Assembly (NCBI RefSeq): GCF_032391395.1
Contig: NZ_CP135916.1
Coordinates: forward strand, 558,001-622,000
Length of the DNA: 64,000 bases
Direction: 5' to 3'
Source of the DNA: Sphingomonas sp. Y38-1Y
Lineage (GTDB): Bacteria > Pseudomonadota > Alphaproteobacteria > Sphingomonadales > Sphingomonadaceae
Under the pieces are notes generated by a model. That model had not been told where the DNA came from. It searched no databases and saw only the letters and a program-made list of their open reading frames with translations. Positions 9,399 to 17,825 of the stretch are shown here, in pieces. Numbering within the stretch: the stretch's first letter is position 1; every line of letters begins with the position of its first letter. A program made the translations under genes and the position numbers.

Positions 9399-9576
9399 GT
9401 TCGGAACCTCTCTACCGCCAGGCAACGACGACCCGTCGCCCTGTTGGCAGAGGCATATACGGCCCTCGAAGCCCATCAATGCTTTTCGCGCATGTGCCGG
9501 TGGTTGGCGCAGGGAACCGCGGTCGTGGCGGGTCGCATCAGGCGAGCGGCGTCCGGGGACGCACTGTACGAGAGGG

Positions 9577-9652
9577 TGGTGGGTCCGCCGGGGCTCGAAC
9601 CCGGGACCTCTCGATTAAAAGTCGCTTGCTCTACCGACTGAGCTACGGACCC
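9577..9652 (-). tRNA. tRNA-Lys (anticodon TTT)
   Basis: A 76-nt cloverleaf on the minus strand. The acceptor GGGTCCG pairs with CGGACCC, the D arm is GCTC...GAGC, the anticodon loop is CTTTTAA, the T arm is CCGGG-TTCGAGC-CCCGG, and the CCA end is encoded. The anticodon stem is AGCGA/TCGAG, so positions 27-43 (A/G) and 28-42 (G/A) do not form Watson-Crick pairs, leaving three canonical pairs next to the loop. Confidence 0.95.
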
Positions 9653-9672
9653 CGACCATCGACTTGGCGCAC

Positions 9673-10170
9673 CTAGGGGCGGGTGCGGGCCGGGTCAACC
9701 GGGCGGGGACGGGCGAGCCGCGCGCGAAGCTGGCGGAGGGTGATGCCGGTGACCGGATCGCGCCACCCCGGCGCGATCGCCGTAGCGGGGGTGAGGACGA
9801 AGTCGCGCGTGCGAAAGGCGACGTGCGGGATCGTCAGATTGCGCGAATGCCAGCGGCCGCGGGACCAGAGCACGATGTCGAGGTCGAGGACGCGCGCGCC
9901 CCAGCGGCGGCCGCGGCGGCGGCCGGCGGCGCGCTCGATCGCCTTGAGCGCGGCGAGCATCGCGGGCGGCGCCAGGTCGCTCTCGATCAGCGCGGCGGCA
10001 TTGGCATAGCGGCGGATCGAGGGGCCGATCGGTGCGCTGGCGATGATCGGCGACAGCGCCGCCAGCCGCCCCGGCAACCGCGCCGACGCCGCGCGCAGCA
10101 CCGCGCGCGGATCGCCCGCGCGGCCCGGCCGGTTCGATCCCAGCGCGATCAGATAGGTTGCGCGGTCCAT
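9673..10170 (-). CDS. folK: 2-amino-4-hydroxy-6-hydroxymethyldihydropteridine pyrophosphokinase (HPPK)
   Basis: A 165-residue folate-pathway enzyme that transfers pyrophosphate from ATP to 6-hydroxymethyl-7,8-dihydropterin. It has the N-terminal LIALGSNRPG (family: ALGSN), the central YANAAALIESDL (family: YxNxV/A...T), and the ATP/metal site RRWGARVLDLDIVLW (family: RxxPRxLDLDI), followed by LTIPHVAFRTRDFVLTP (family: L.IPHP....R.FVL.P). The proline of WGPR is alanine here, and the family's HP is HV; both are small departures and the DxD metal aspartates are kept. The ATG at 10170 is used because the extension to 10206 is a run of arginines. The gene stands 23 bases from the divergently transcribed uracil-DNA glycosylase gene and just downstream of tRNA-Lys. 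Confidence 0.92.
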   Translation of the reverse strand: MDRATYLIALGSNRPGRAGDPRAVLRAASARLPGRLAALSPIIASAPIGPSIRRYANAAALIESDLAPPAMLAALKAIERAAGRRRGRRWGARVLDLDIVLWSRGRWHSRNLTIPHVAFRTRDFVLTPATAIAPGWRDPVTGITLRQLRARLARPRPVDPARTRP

Positions 10171-10193
10171 CGCCCGGCGCCTATGCCGCCGCG

Positions 10194-10850
10194 ATGTTCG
10201 CGCCAAGCCCCATTCCCGAAAGCGAGCCGCCCCGAGACTGCCCGCACTGCCCGCGCCTGGTCGCGTTCCGCGAGGCGCTCCGCACCGAATATCCGGACTG
10301 GTGGAACGCGCCCGTCAACGCGTTCGGCGATCCGAACGCCTGGCTGGCGATCGTCGGCCTTGCCCCCGGCAAGCACGGCGCCAACCGCACCGGGCGCCCC
10401 TTTACCGGCGACCATGCCGGCGTCCTCCTGTTCGATACGCTCAAGAAGTTCGGCTTGGCCGAGGGCGAGTATGAGGCGCGGCCCGACGACAGCCTTCGCC
10501 TGACCGGCGCGATCATCATCAACGCGGTCAAGTGCCTGCCGCCCGAGAACAAGCCGACGCCCGAGGAGATCCGCACCTGTCGCCCGTTCCTGGAGGGCCA
10601 GATCGCCGCGCTGCCGCGCCCGCGCGTATTCGTGGCGCTTGGCCAGATCGCGCACCAGTCGGCGGTCAAGGTGCTGGGCGGCAAGCTGCCCAAGGCCAAG
10701 TTCGGCCATCTGGCCGAGCACCGGATGCCCGGCGGCGAGGTGCTGATCGATAGCTATCACTGCTCGCGCTACAACCAGAACACCGGTCGCCTGACCGCGC
10801 CGATGTTCGAGGCGGTGTTCGCCCGCGCGCTGGAGGTCCGCGCCGAATAG
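10194..10850 (+). CDS. Uracil-DNA glycosylase, family 5 (UDGb type)
   Basis: A 218-residue base-excision repair enzyme. Motif 1, GLAPGKHGANRTGRPFTGD (about residue 50), matches family 5; family 4 would show GEAPGxxED. Motif 2, HCSRYNQNTGRLT (about residue 185), is the equivalent of HPSPLNVSTGRLT. Four cysteines, CPHCPRL near the N terminus plus NAVKC and RTC in the middle, are positioned to bind the expected [4Fe-4S] cluster. Family 5 enzymes lack the polar catalytic residue in motif 1 and act on uracil, hypoxanthine or xanthine. The start at 10194 leaves MFAPSPIPESEPPRDC; a longer form from 10158 would overlap folK. Confidence 0.92.
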   Translation: MFAPSPIPESEPPRDCPHCPRLVAFREALRTEYPDWWNAPVNAFGDPNAWLAIVGLAPGKHGANRTGRPFTGDHAGVLLFDTLKKFGLAEGEYEARPDDSLRLTGAIIINAVKCLPPENKPTPEEIRTCRPFLEGQIAALPRPRVFVALGQIAHQSAVKVLGGKLPKAKFGHLAEHRMPGGEVLIDSYHCSRYNQNTGRLTAPMFEAVFARALEVRAE

Positions 10851-10904
10851 TGCCTTGTCGCCCGCCCCTCGATCGATCACGATCGCAGGTAAGGGGGGAC
10901 GGGC

Positions 10905-11930
10905 ATGAGATTGGGCACGATCATCGCCGCGCTTGCGATGGCAGCGACGCCGGCCGCGGCGCGCGACCTGACGGTACCGGCCGACAAGGGGTGGCAGCAC
11001 GCTCAGACGGGCATGGTCGTGATGCCGCAGGTCGCGGGATTCCAGCGCACCAAGCTGTCCGACTCGACCGAAACCGAGCACGACGTCACCGCGCAGTTCG
11101 GCGAGGATGCCGACGGCACCTTCGCGACGTTCTACCTGTTCCATCCGGCGGTGCCCGACGTGGCGCTCTGGTTCGACCGCGCGCAGGTGGCGCTCGACGG
11201 CGGCAAGACGGGGCGAGGCGCGTCGCCCGCCACCGCCGATCCGGTCGCGTTTGCCGTGGGTGGCGGCACGCCGAATGCGCTTCGTCAGGTCTATTCGATC
11301 CCCGGCGGCGCCTTGCGCAGCACTGCGGTGGCGCTGATCCCGGTCGGTGACTGGATCGTCAAGCTGCGCATGTCGTCGCGAACGCTGACCGCCGACAGGA
11401 TGGATGCCAAGCTGATGGCGCTCGTCTCGGGCCTGCGCTGGCCGAAGACGACCGAGGCAACCGGCACGCCGATCGCGCTCGTTCGGCCGTGCACGGCACC
11501 GCTCGCTTATGGCAAGGCGAAGGTCGTGAAGCCCGACGGCGCCGCAATGCTGCTGTCGCTGATGCTTCCCGGGATCGCCGCAAAGGAGGGGAAGGTCGAG
11601 AAAGGCCCGCCTGCCACCTGGTGCCGGGAGGGTGAGCCGCTGGGCGACTATGGCGTCTATCGTGCGAATGCCGATGCGAACCGGTACACGATCGCGATGG
11701 CCGATGCCGGTCGCGCCATCCACGTCAGCCCGCCGGCCATCGCCATCGGCAACGGGAAACCCGCGATTTCGGTGACGACTGAGGACGTCGACGGGACGAT
11801 CGCCACCTATCCGTCGTTCAGTGCGCTGCCGCAACCGGCGCAAGTGTGGAAGCTGGTGACGACGAGCGGACCGACCGGCCGGATGCGGGGCAACGACATG
11901 ACGCTCAGCCCGGACGCGCTCAAGCGCTGA
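10905..11930 (+). CDS. Exported protein of unknown function
   Basis: A 341-residue protein that I do not recognise. It starts with a typical signal peptide (MRLGTIIAALAMAATPAAA, cleavage before RDLTVP) after the purine-rich AAGGGGGGACGGGC. The mature part begins with a short conserved-looking domain (WQHAQTGMVVMPQVAGFQRT) and a central region with mixed strands. Only two cysteines are present (VRPC and TWC), which could form a disulfide. There are no membrane segments, repeats or catalytic motifs. It is probably periplasmic. It stands alone between the glycosylase and the serine hydrolase on the same strand, with gaps of 54 and 35 bases. Confidence 0.75.
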   Translation: MRLGTIIAALAMAATPAAARDLTVPADKGWQHAQTGMVVMPQVAGFQRTKLSDSTETEHDVTAQFGEDADGTFATFYLFHPAVPDVALWFDRAQVALDGGKTGRGASPATADPVAFAVGGGTPNALRQVYSIPGGALRSTAVALIPVGDWIVKLRMSSRTLTADRMDAKLMALVSGLRWPKTTEATGTPIALVRPCTAPLAYGKAKVVKPDGAAMLLSLMLPGIAAKEGKVEKGPPATWCREGEPLGDYGVYRANADANRYTIAMADAGRAIHVSPPAIAIGNGKPAISVTTEDVDGTIATYPSFSALPQPAQVWKLVTTSGPTGRMRGNDMTLSPDALKR

Positions 11931-11965
11931 CGGATACGCCCGTGCCGCTCGCGCATTGAGCGGCG

Positions 11966-13021
11966 ATGATGGTGTTTCGCGTCGCTGCCCTTGCGGCATT
12001 GTTTGCCGCAGGCGGGTGCGAGGCCGAGCCGCGGCGGGCGGCACAGGCCGAGCCCGCCCGTGCCGCACCTACGCGCGGGCTGGACGCCGCGACGCTGGCG
12101 CGGACGGTCGAGGCGGCGGGGCGGTTGCCGCGCATCCGGTCGATAATCGTGCTGCGCGACGGACAGGTGCTGGCCGAGCACCGCTTCAACGGCGGCCCAC
12201 CGCTCGATCGGCCGGTCAACATCAAGTCGGCGTCGAAGTCAGTGATGTCGGCGCTGGTCGGCATCGCGATCGCGCGCGGCGTGCTGACGGGCGCGGACCA
12301 GCCGATCCTGCCGCTGCTGCGCGCGGATGCGCCGGCCAACCCCGATCCGCGGCTGGCGCGGGTGACGGTCGGCAATCTCCTGTCGATGCAGGCGGGGCTG
12401 GAGCGGACCTCGGGCCCTAATTACGGGCGCTGGGTGTCGAACCCCAATTGGGTCCGCTTTGCGCTGTCGCGGCCGTTCGTCGACGAGCCGGGCGGGCGGA
12501 TGCTCTATTCGACGGGGAGCACGCATCTTCTCTCCGCGATCCTGACGCGCGCGTCGGGGAAGAGTACGCATACGCTGGCGCGAGAGTGGCTGGGCGAGCC
12601 GCTCGGCATCGCGATCCCGCCCTGGCCGCGCGATCCGCAGGGGATCTTCTTCGGCGGCAACGACATGCTGATGAGCCCGCGCGCGCTGACGCGGTTCGGC
12701 GAGCTCTACCGGCTGGGCGGGCGCATCGACGGCCGACAGGTGGTGCCCGCCGCGTGGATCGAGGCGAGCTGGACGCCGCGCACCACCTCGCCGTGGAGCG
12801 GCCAGGCCTATGGCTATGGCTGGTTCGTCGGCGAGATGCGCGGGCATCCGGTGCGCTTCGCCTGGGGCTATGGCGGGCAGATGCTCTACATCCTGCCCGA
12901 TCTTCGCCTGACGGTGGCGATGACGTCGGACGCGACCGCGGCGCGAGAGGGAGGGCATATCGATGCGCTGCACGCGCTGGTGCGGGACGGGATCGTGCCG
13001 GCGGCGGAGACGGGCGGGTAG
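11966..13021 (+). CDS. Beta-lactamase-family serine hydrolase, possible lipoprotein
   Basis: A 351-residue member of the class C beta-lactamase / penicillin-binding-protein-like fold (PF00144 type). The N terminus MMVFRVAALAALFAAGGC resembles a lipoprotein signal, although the residue at -3 of the lipobox is alanine. The active-site SxxK is SASK in NIKSASKSVMSAL (about residue 91). Later come MLYSTGSTHLLSAIL, where the family has its YxN/S element, and WGYGGQMLYI, which aligns with the C-terminal H/KxG strand. It could be an esterase, D-aminopeptidase or carboxypeptidase; family members vary too widely to choose. The translation start could be either of two adjacent ATG codons. Confidence 0.85.
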   Translation: MMVFRVAALAALFAAGGCEAEPRRAAQAEPARAAPTRGLDAATLARTVEAAGRLPRIRSIIVLRDGQVLAEHRFNGGPPLDRPVNIKSASKSVMSALVGIAIARGVLTGADQPILPLLRADAPANPDPRLARVTVGNLLSMQAGLERTSGPNYGRWVSNPNWVRFALSRPFVDEPGGRMLYSTGSTHLLSAILTRASGKSTHTLAREWLGEPLGIAIPPWPRDPQGIFFGGNDMLMSPRALTRFGELYRLGGRIDGRQVVPAAWIEASWTPRTTSPWSGQAYGYGWFVGEMRGHPVRFAWGYGGQMLYILPDLRLTVAMTSDATAAREGGHIDALHALVRDGIVPAAETGG

Positions 13022-13040
13022 GGCCTGTCGCGTTCCTCCA

Positions 13041-13138
13041 CTTGTTTCCCCGGCGAAGGCCGGGGTCCAGTTGGGTGACGGTTGCGACTCTTACGATGGC
13101 CTTCCCCACTGGGCCCCGGCCTCCGCCGGGGAACAAAG
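13041..13138. repeat. Palindromic intergenic repeat, type A (copy 1)
   Basis: The left arm carries CCCCGGCGAAGGCCGGGG then TCCAGTTGGG. The right arm is its near inverse complement, CCCACTGGGCCCCGGCC... . Each arm is itself a palindrome, so two inverted REP-like units face each other across about 30 bases. Related copies are at 22661-22766 and 30042-30146. Confidence 0.85.
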
Positions 13139-13160
13139 GAAGCGAAGGGGCAGCGCAAAC

Positions 13161-13865
13161 CTACAGCTGCTCGTCGCCTTGATAGCGAATCTGGAGATAG
13201 CGGCCGCGCGTCGCCAGGAGGTCGAGGTCGCCCTGCGCCAGCTGCGCGGTCATCGTCGCGATCTCCTGGTCGATGACGCGCAGGCCCTCGACGAGCTGTG
13301 CATCCGGCGTCTGGCCGTTGCGCTCGGTGCGGCGGAGGGGTTCCGGCACCTTCTGGTAGCTCTTGACCAGCTCGGGCAATTGTTCGGCGACGAGCTTTCG
13401 CACCTCGGCCGCGGCGGGTTCGCGTTCGTCGAGCGTGGCGAGCTGCGGCGACAGCGTCTCGAGCTTGACGCCGATCGCGTCGACCAGCGTCCGCGCAGGG
13501 GCCGGAAGCGCGAGGCGCTGGCCCTCCAGCCATTGCTCGGTCTGGAGCGGCAGTGCCTTGAGCGGCGTCTCCGCCAGCCGCTCGGGCGTCGGCGCGGCGT
13601 CGGTGCGGGCGAAGGCGATGACGAGCGTCGTCGCGATGAGCAGGCCCATGACGATCATCGCGCCCAGCGTGCCGAGCGGTACGACCATGCCGATCGCCAG
13701 GGCGACCGCGATGATGAGCCCGTCGGCCAGCGCGATCGCGCCGACGCGGCGGACGATCGATCCCTCGCGGCGCCGGACGGCGCGGCGCGACAGGCTCGAC
13801 CGGCGCTCGCGCGCGCGTTCGAGCGCCTCGTTCGCGCGCGCGATCTGGGCGTCGACCTCGCTCAC
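13161..13865 (-). CDS. XpaC-like membrane protein paired with TelA
   Basis: A 234-residue protein. It has an N-terminal charged coiled-coil-like stretch (residues 1-38), two adjacent hydrophobic segments (IALADGLIIAVALAIGMVV and LGAMIVMGLLIATTLVIAF, about residues 43-85), and a long helical C-terminal domain rich in Leu, Glu and Gln. This layout and the location directly downstream of a TelA-family gene fit the XpaC family (named for 5-bromo-4-chloroindolyl phosphate hydrolysis), whose members occur with TelA in operons linked to toxic-anion or antimicrobial tolerance. The biochemical role is unknown. The start is GTG at 13865, sharing GTGA with the telA stop, which implies translational coupling. 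Confidence 0.72.
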   Translation of the reverse strand: MSEVDAQIARANEALERARERRSSLSRRAVRRREGSIVRRVGAIALADGLIIAVALAIGMVVPLGTLGAMIVMGLLIATTLVIAFARTDAAPTPERLAETPLKALPLQTEQWLEGQRLALPAPARTLVDAIGVKLETLSPQLATLDEREPAAAEVRKLVAEQLPELVKSYQKVPEPLRRTERNGQTPDAQLVEGLRVIDQEIATMTAQLAQGDLDLLATRGRYLQIRYQGDEQL

Positions 13866-15067
13866 AGCGCCTCCAGCTTGAACGGCTGGCCGCCGCTGCC
13901 GCCGGCATTCTGCGCCGCGCCCTCGGCCCGGGCGATATAGCCCTTCGACTTCTCGACCTCGTTGCCGAGCGTCGTCACAGTCGTCTTCATGCTGTCGAGC
14001 GCCTTCAACTTGAAGCTGTCGATCGCGTCCATCGTGTCATAGATGTTCTGGAACGCGCGCTGCAGCGTCTCCAGCGGGATCGTCGACGACGCCGATTGCT
14101 CGTGGATGCGCGCGGTCTGCGACTTGAGGAGGTTGCCGGTCGAGTCGATCAGGCCCGCCGTCGTGGTGTTGAGCGCGGTGATCTGTTCGAGCACCAGCTT
14201 CTGGTTGGTCAGCGCTTGGGCGACCGTCACCGCGGTGCGCAGTGCCGAGACGGTGGTGGTCGACGCGCGGTCGACGCCCTTCACCAGCTCGACATTGTTC
14301 TTCTTGACCAGGTCGAGCGCCAGATAGCCCTGCACCGTCACCGCCATCTGCGTCAGCAGGTCCTGCGTGCGCTGACGGGTGTAGAAGAGCGCGGTCTCGC
14401 GGATCGCCTTGGCCTTGGCGGGGTCGGTGTGGTCGAGCTCGTTGGCCTTGTCCTCCAGCCGCGCGTCCATCGCCTTGGACAGGTGGATCATCTGCTCCAG
14501 CCGGCCCATCGCGGCCCACAGGTTCGCGCGCTCGGTATCGATCGCGGCATTGTCCATCAAGAGCTCGTCCTTGCCCGAGGCAAGGCGCTTGAGGATCGCG
14601 GCGATGTGGCTCTGCGCCGACTGATAGCCGTCGAAATAGTCGCGCATCTTGTCGCCGAACGGCAGGATGCCGAACAGCTTCTTCTTGGTGAACAGGTCGC
14701 CCTTCTTGCCGGGATCAAGATCCTCGACCGTGCGGCGCAGCGCCAGCAGGTCGGCGCCGACCCCGCTTTCCTGGTCCATCGCGCGGACCGGGCGGTCGAG
14801 GAACCGGTTCGACTGGCCCGCCGCCTCGCGGATCTCCTTGTTGCCCATCGCGCTGATCGCATCGACGCGCTTGCCGAATTCGGGCGAGTTGACGTCCTGC
14901 GCGACGAGATCGTCGATGAACGCCTCGACGCGTTGCTCCAGCTCGGACTTCTTGGTCTCGTCGACGGGGACGAGGCCGGCGGCCTGCGCGGGGGCGACGG
15001 CGGGCACCGGGTCGGGCGGCGTCAGCGTCAGCGCGGGGGCAGTCGTCGTCTCGGTCGCGGTCGCCAT
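13862..15067 (-). CDS. TelA-family (toxic anion resistance) protein
   Basis: A 401-residue soluble, mostly helical protein. After a Pro/Ala-rich N-terminal tail of about 50 residues comes the TelA core, with FGKRVDAISAMGNKEIREAA and a long run of helices including YFDGYQSAQSHIAAILKRL and the segment around IRETALFYTRQRTQDLLTQMAVTVQGYLALDLVKKNN. The family is named for plasmid tellurite resistance, but chromosomal copies have no settled function. The start is firm, because AGGAGG stands five bases before ATG at 15067. It is the first gene of a two-gene operon with the XpaC-like gene. Confidence 0.9.
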   Translation of the reverse strand: MATATETTTAPALTLTPPDPVPAVAPAQAAGLVPVDETKKSELEQRVEAFIDDLVAQDVNSPEFGKRVDAISAMGNKEIREAAGQSNRFLDRPVRAMDQESGVGADLLALRRTVEDLDPGKKGDLFTKKKLFGILPFGDKMRDYFDGYQSAQSHIAAILKRLASGKDELLMDNAAIDTERANLWAAMGRLEQMIHLSKAMDARLEDKANELDHTDPAKAKAIRETALFYTRQRTQDLLTQMAVTVQGYLALDLVKKNNVELVKGVDRASTTTVSALRTAVTVAQALTNQKLVLEQITALNTTTAGLIDSTGNLLKSQTARIHEQSASSTIPLETLQRAFQNIYDTMDAIDSFKLKALDSMKTTVTTLGNEVEKSKGYIARAEGAAQNAGGSGGQPFKLEAL

Positions 15068-15210
15068 TCGGTCCTCCTGGGTGCCGTGCCGAAGGATGGC
15101 GGCGAACGGCAGCGGCTTCAACTGTATTAGATAATCAATACACCGCGTCGCGCAAGCTTGGCGGCGGCAGCGCCAGCGCTTAGCAAGTCGGACGAGTCGG
15201 AGGAACGCCC

Positions 15211-15684
15211 ATGTCGATGCTTGCCGCGCTGATGCTGATCCAGGCCGCCTGTCCCGCGGCGGCGGAGCCGGTGCCGCCGGCGCTGGCGGGCTGGACCGCC
15301 GGTAGCCCGGTGTCCGCCGCCGCCGACGCGGGGACCGCGCCGGCCGCACCGATCGGCAAGCCGGTCGAGGTGGCGCTGCACCCCGCCGCGCACCTCAAGC
15401 TGCGCGCCCCGCCCGCGCGAGCCGCCGCGGCGGACAGCCATGGCGGCATCGTCGCGATCGACGTCGCCAGGGCGGGCCGGTACCGCGTGGTGCTGTCGAA
15501 CGCGTCGTGGATCGAGCTCGTGTCGAACGACCGCGCGGTGGCTTCGACCGGGCACGGGCATGGCCCGCGCTGTTCGGGCATGCGCAAGATCGTTGACTTC
15601 GACCTGCCGGCGGGGCGCCACCTGATCCAATTGTCGGGCAGCGGCGATGCGACGATACGGCTGATGGTCGTACCCGGCGCCTGA
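15211..15684 (+). CDS. Small exported protein of unknown function
   Basis: A 157-residue protein with a signal peptide (MSMLAALMLIQAACPAAA) behind GGAGG. The mature part has an Ala/Pro-rich stretch followed by a compact beta-rich domain (GGIVAIDVARAGRYRVVLSN to LPAGRHLIQLSGSGDATIRL), which looks like a beta-sandwich such as a carbohydrate-binding or copper-binding fold. One cysteine is in the signal region and one is in the mature part. I do not recognise the family with certainty. The gene is monocistronic as far as can be seen, with corA starting 43 bases downstream on the same strand. Confidence 0.75.
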   Translation: MSMLAALMLIQAACPAAAEPVPPALAGWTAGSPVSAAADAGTAPAAPIGKPVEVALHPAAHLKLRAPPARAAAADSHGGIVAIDVARAGRYRVVLSNASWIELVSNDRAVASTGHGHGPRCSGMRKIVDFDLPAGRHLIQLSGSGDATIRLMVVPGA

Positions 15685-15726
15685 CGCCATTGCGGGCCGC
15701 GCCCCGTCCGCCCAAATAGCGCGCCA

Positions 15727-16692
15727 ATGACCGTCGTCGCCGCCAATCTCTATCGCGCAGGCCAGCGCGTCGGCCCCGTGTCGATCGACGCCATGCCCGA
15801 ATGTCACGGCGACGACGAGTTCGTCTGGATCGGCCTCTACGAGCCCGACGAGTCCGAGCTTCGCGCGATCGCCGAGCGCTACGGCCTCCACCCGCTCGCG
15901 GTCGAGGATGCGGTCAACGCCAAGCAGCTGCCCAAGCTCGACATCTATGGCGATCAGCTGTTCGTCGTCGCGCGGACCGCGCATCTGGACGGCGACCATA
16001 TCCGCTATGGCGAGACCGCGATCTTCGTCGGCAAGCACCACATCGTCACCGTCCGCCACGGGTCGGCGCGCGCGCACAATGCCTTGCGGGCCGAGCTGGA
16101 GGCGTCGCCGGCGCTGCTGGCGCGCGGCACGGACTATGTGCTCCACGCGATCCTCGACTTCGTCGTCGACGGGTACCAACCGATCATCGACCAGATCGAG
16201 GAATGCGTGCTCGAGATCGAGCAGTCGACGCTCGACAGCTTCCTCAGCCGCGAGCAGATCGCGCGGCTGTTCACCTTTCGCCGCCAGTTGATCCGGTTCC
16301 AGCGCGTGGCGATCACGATGGGCGAGCTGGTGGGCAAGCTCGTCAATCTCGACATTCCCTGCATCGACCGCGACATCCGACCGTACTTCAAGGACGTGCT
16401 CGACCACCTTCGCCGCACCGAATCGACGACGGGGACGCTGCGAGAGGTGCTGGGCCAGGTGTTCGAGGTGTCGAACCTGCTCGAACAGCAACGGCAGGGC
16501 GCGATCACGCGCCAGCTTGCCGCCTGGGCTGCGATCCTGGCGGTGCCGACGGCGATCGCCGGCATCTATGGCATGAACTTCGAATATATGCCCGAGCTCA
16601 AGGTGCCCGGCGCCTATTTCATCGTGCTGGGCGTGATCGCGACGCTGTGCGGCATCCTCTATGCGCGGTTCCGGGCGCTCAAATGGCTGTGA
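15727..16692 (+). CDS. corA: CorA-family divalent cation transporter
   Basis: A 321-residue magnesium/cobalt transporter of the inner membrane. It has a large cytoplasmic alpha/beta domain (residues 1-250) and two C-terminal membrane helices. The first helix ends in the family signature YGMN (IAGIYGMNFEYMPEL), which forms the periplasmic selectivity loop. The second, AYFIVLGVIATLCGILYARF, leads to a short positively charged tail. The length is standard. The last codons overlap the start of the next gene by ten bases, so the two are probably co-translated, although no functional link is known. Confidence 0.94.
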   Translation: MTVVAANLYRAGQRVGPVSIDAMPECHGDDEFVWIGLYEPDESELRAIAERYGLHPLAVEDAVNAKQLPKLDIYGDQLFVVARTAHLDGDHIRYGETAIFVGKHHIVTVRHGSARAHNALRAELEASPALLARGTDYVLHAILDFVVDGYQPIIDQIEECVLEIEQSTLDSFLSREQIARLFTFRRQLIRFQRVAITMGELVGKLVNLDIPCIDRDIRPYFKDVLDHLRRTESTTGTLREVLGQVFEVSNLLEQQRQGAITRQLAAWAAILAVPTAIAGIYGMNFEYMPELKVPGAYFIVLGVIATLCGILYARFRALKWL

Positions 16693-17825
16693 ACGAGGTG
16701 ATCGCACGGATTGCGCGCGGGGTGCAGGACGTCGCCGCTGCCGATTGGGATGCGTGTGCGGGGAGCGACAACCCGTTTCTCAGCCACGCGTTCCTGTCGG
16801 TGCTGGAGCGGTCGGGGTCGGTCGGCGGGCGCACGGGCTGGACGCCGCTGCCGATCATCGTCGACGATGCCGACGGCCACCCCGCGGCGATCGCGCCTGC
16901 CTACGCCAAGACGCACAGTCAGGGCGAATATGTGTTCGACCATGGCTGGGCCGACGCGTGGGAGCGGGCGGGCGGCAATTATTATCCCAAGCTCCAGGTC
17001 GCGGTGCCCTTCACCCCCGTTCCCGGCCCCCGGCTGCTGTTGCGCGAGGGCGCGGAACCCGCGCCGCTGATCGCCGCGATCGAGGCGGTGGTGGACCAGA
17101 ACGGCCTGTCGTCGGCGCACGCGACCTTCGTCGATCCCGAGCAGCTGCCCGCGTTCGAGGCGGCGGGATGGCTGATCCGCGAGGGCGTCCAGTTTCACTG
17201 GGCCAATCGCGACTATGGGAGCTTCGACGACTTTCTCGCCGACCTCGCCAGCCGCAAGCGCAAGAACCTGCGCAAGGAGCGCGCCGCCGCGACCGAGGGG
17301 CTGACGATCCGCCACCTGACCGGGCCCGAGCTGACCGAGGCGCATTGGGATGCGTTCTGGACCTTCTACCAGGACACGGGCAGCCGCAAATGGGGCCGGC
17401 CCTATCTCACCCGCGCCTTCTTCTCGATGCTGGGCGAGGCGATGGCGGACAGGGTGCTGCTGATCCTCGCCGAGCGGGACGACGGGGTGCCGATCGCGGG
17501 GGCGCTCAACCTGATCGGCGGGGACGCGCTCTATGGCCGCTATTGGGGATGCAGCGAGGACGTGCCCTTCCTCCATTTCGAGCTTTGCTATTATCAGGCG
17601 ATCGACGCGGCGATCGCGCGCGGGCTGGCGCGTGTCGAGGCGGGGGCGCAGGGCGAGCACAAGCTGGCTCGCGGCTATTCACCCGTCGCGACCTGGTCGG
17701 CGCACTATATCCCCGATCCCTCGTTCCGGCGCGCGGTCGCCGACTTCGTCACGCGGGAACGTGCCGCGGTCGAGCATGAGGCCGAATATCTAGGCGAGCT
17801 GACGCCGTTCAGGAAGCCCGGTTGA
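16683..17825 (+). CDS. FemAB/GNAT-like acyltransferase (DUF482, COG3146 type)
   Basis: A 380-residue cytoplasmic protein resembling the DUF482 group, annotated as peptidoglycan-biosynthesis-like or GNAT-like. Recognisable stretches are DNPFLSHAFLSVLERSG, the FLADLASRKRKNLRKERA basic segment (about residue 195), WDAFWTFYQDTGSRKWGRPYLTRAFF, and ALNLIGGDALYGRYWGC followed by FLHFELCYYQAIDAAI. These resemble the second GNAT fold of Fem transferases. The acceptor is unknown. ATG at 16683 lies inside the end of corA. The 3' end overlaps the convergent membrane-protein gene by 17 bases. Confidence 0.85.
   Translation: MAVNEVIARIARGVQDVAAADWDACAGSDNPFLSHAFLSVLERSGSVGGRTGWTPLPIIVDDADGHPAAIAPAYAKTHSQGEYVFDHGWADAWERAGGNYYPKLQVAVPFTPVPGPRLLLREGAEPAPLIAAIEAVVDQNGLSSAHATFVDPEQLPAFEAAGWLIREGVQFHWANRDYGSFDDFLADLASRKRKNLRKERAAATEGLTIRHLTGPELTEAHWDAFWTFYQDTGSRKWGRPYLTRAFFSMLGEAMADRVLLILAERDDGVPIAGALNLIGGDALYGRYWGCSEDVPFLHFELCYYQAIDAAIARGLARVEAGAQGEHKLARGYSPVATWSAHYIPDPSFRRAVADFVTRERAAVEHEAEYLGELTPFRKPG

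Noticed and set aside
9400..9576. Open frames running through the tRNA-Lys region on the plus strand
   Set aside because: They read through the tRNA itself and into antisense of the DUF885 gene; no coding signal.
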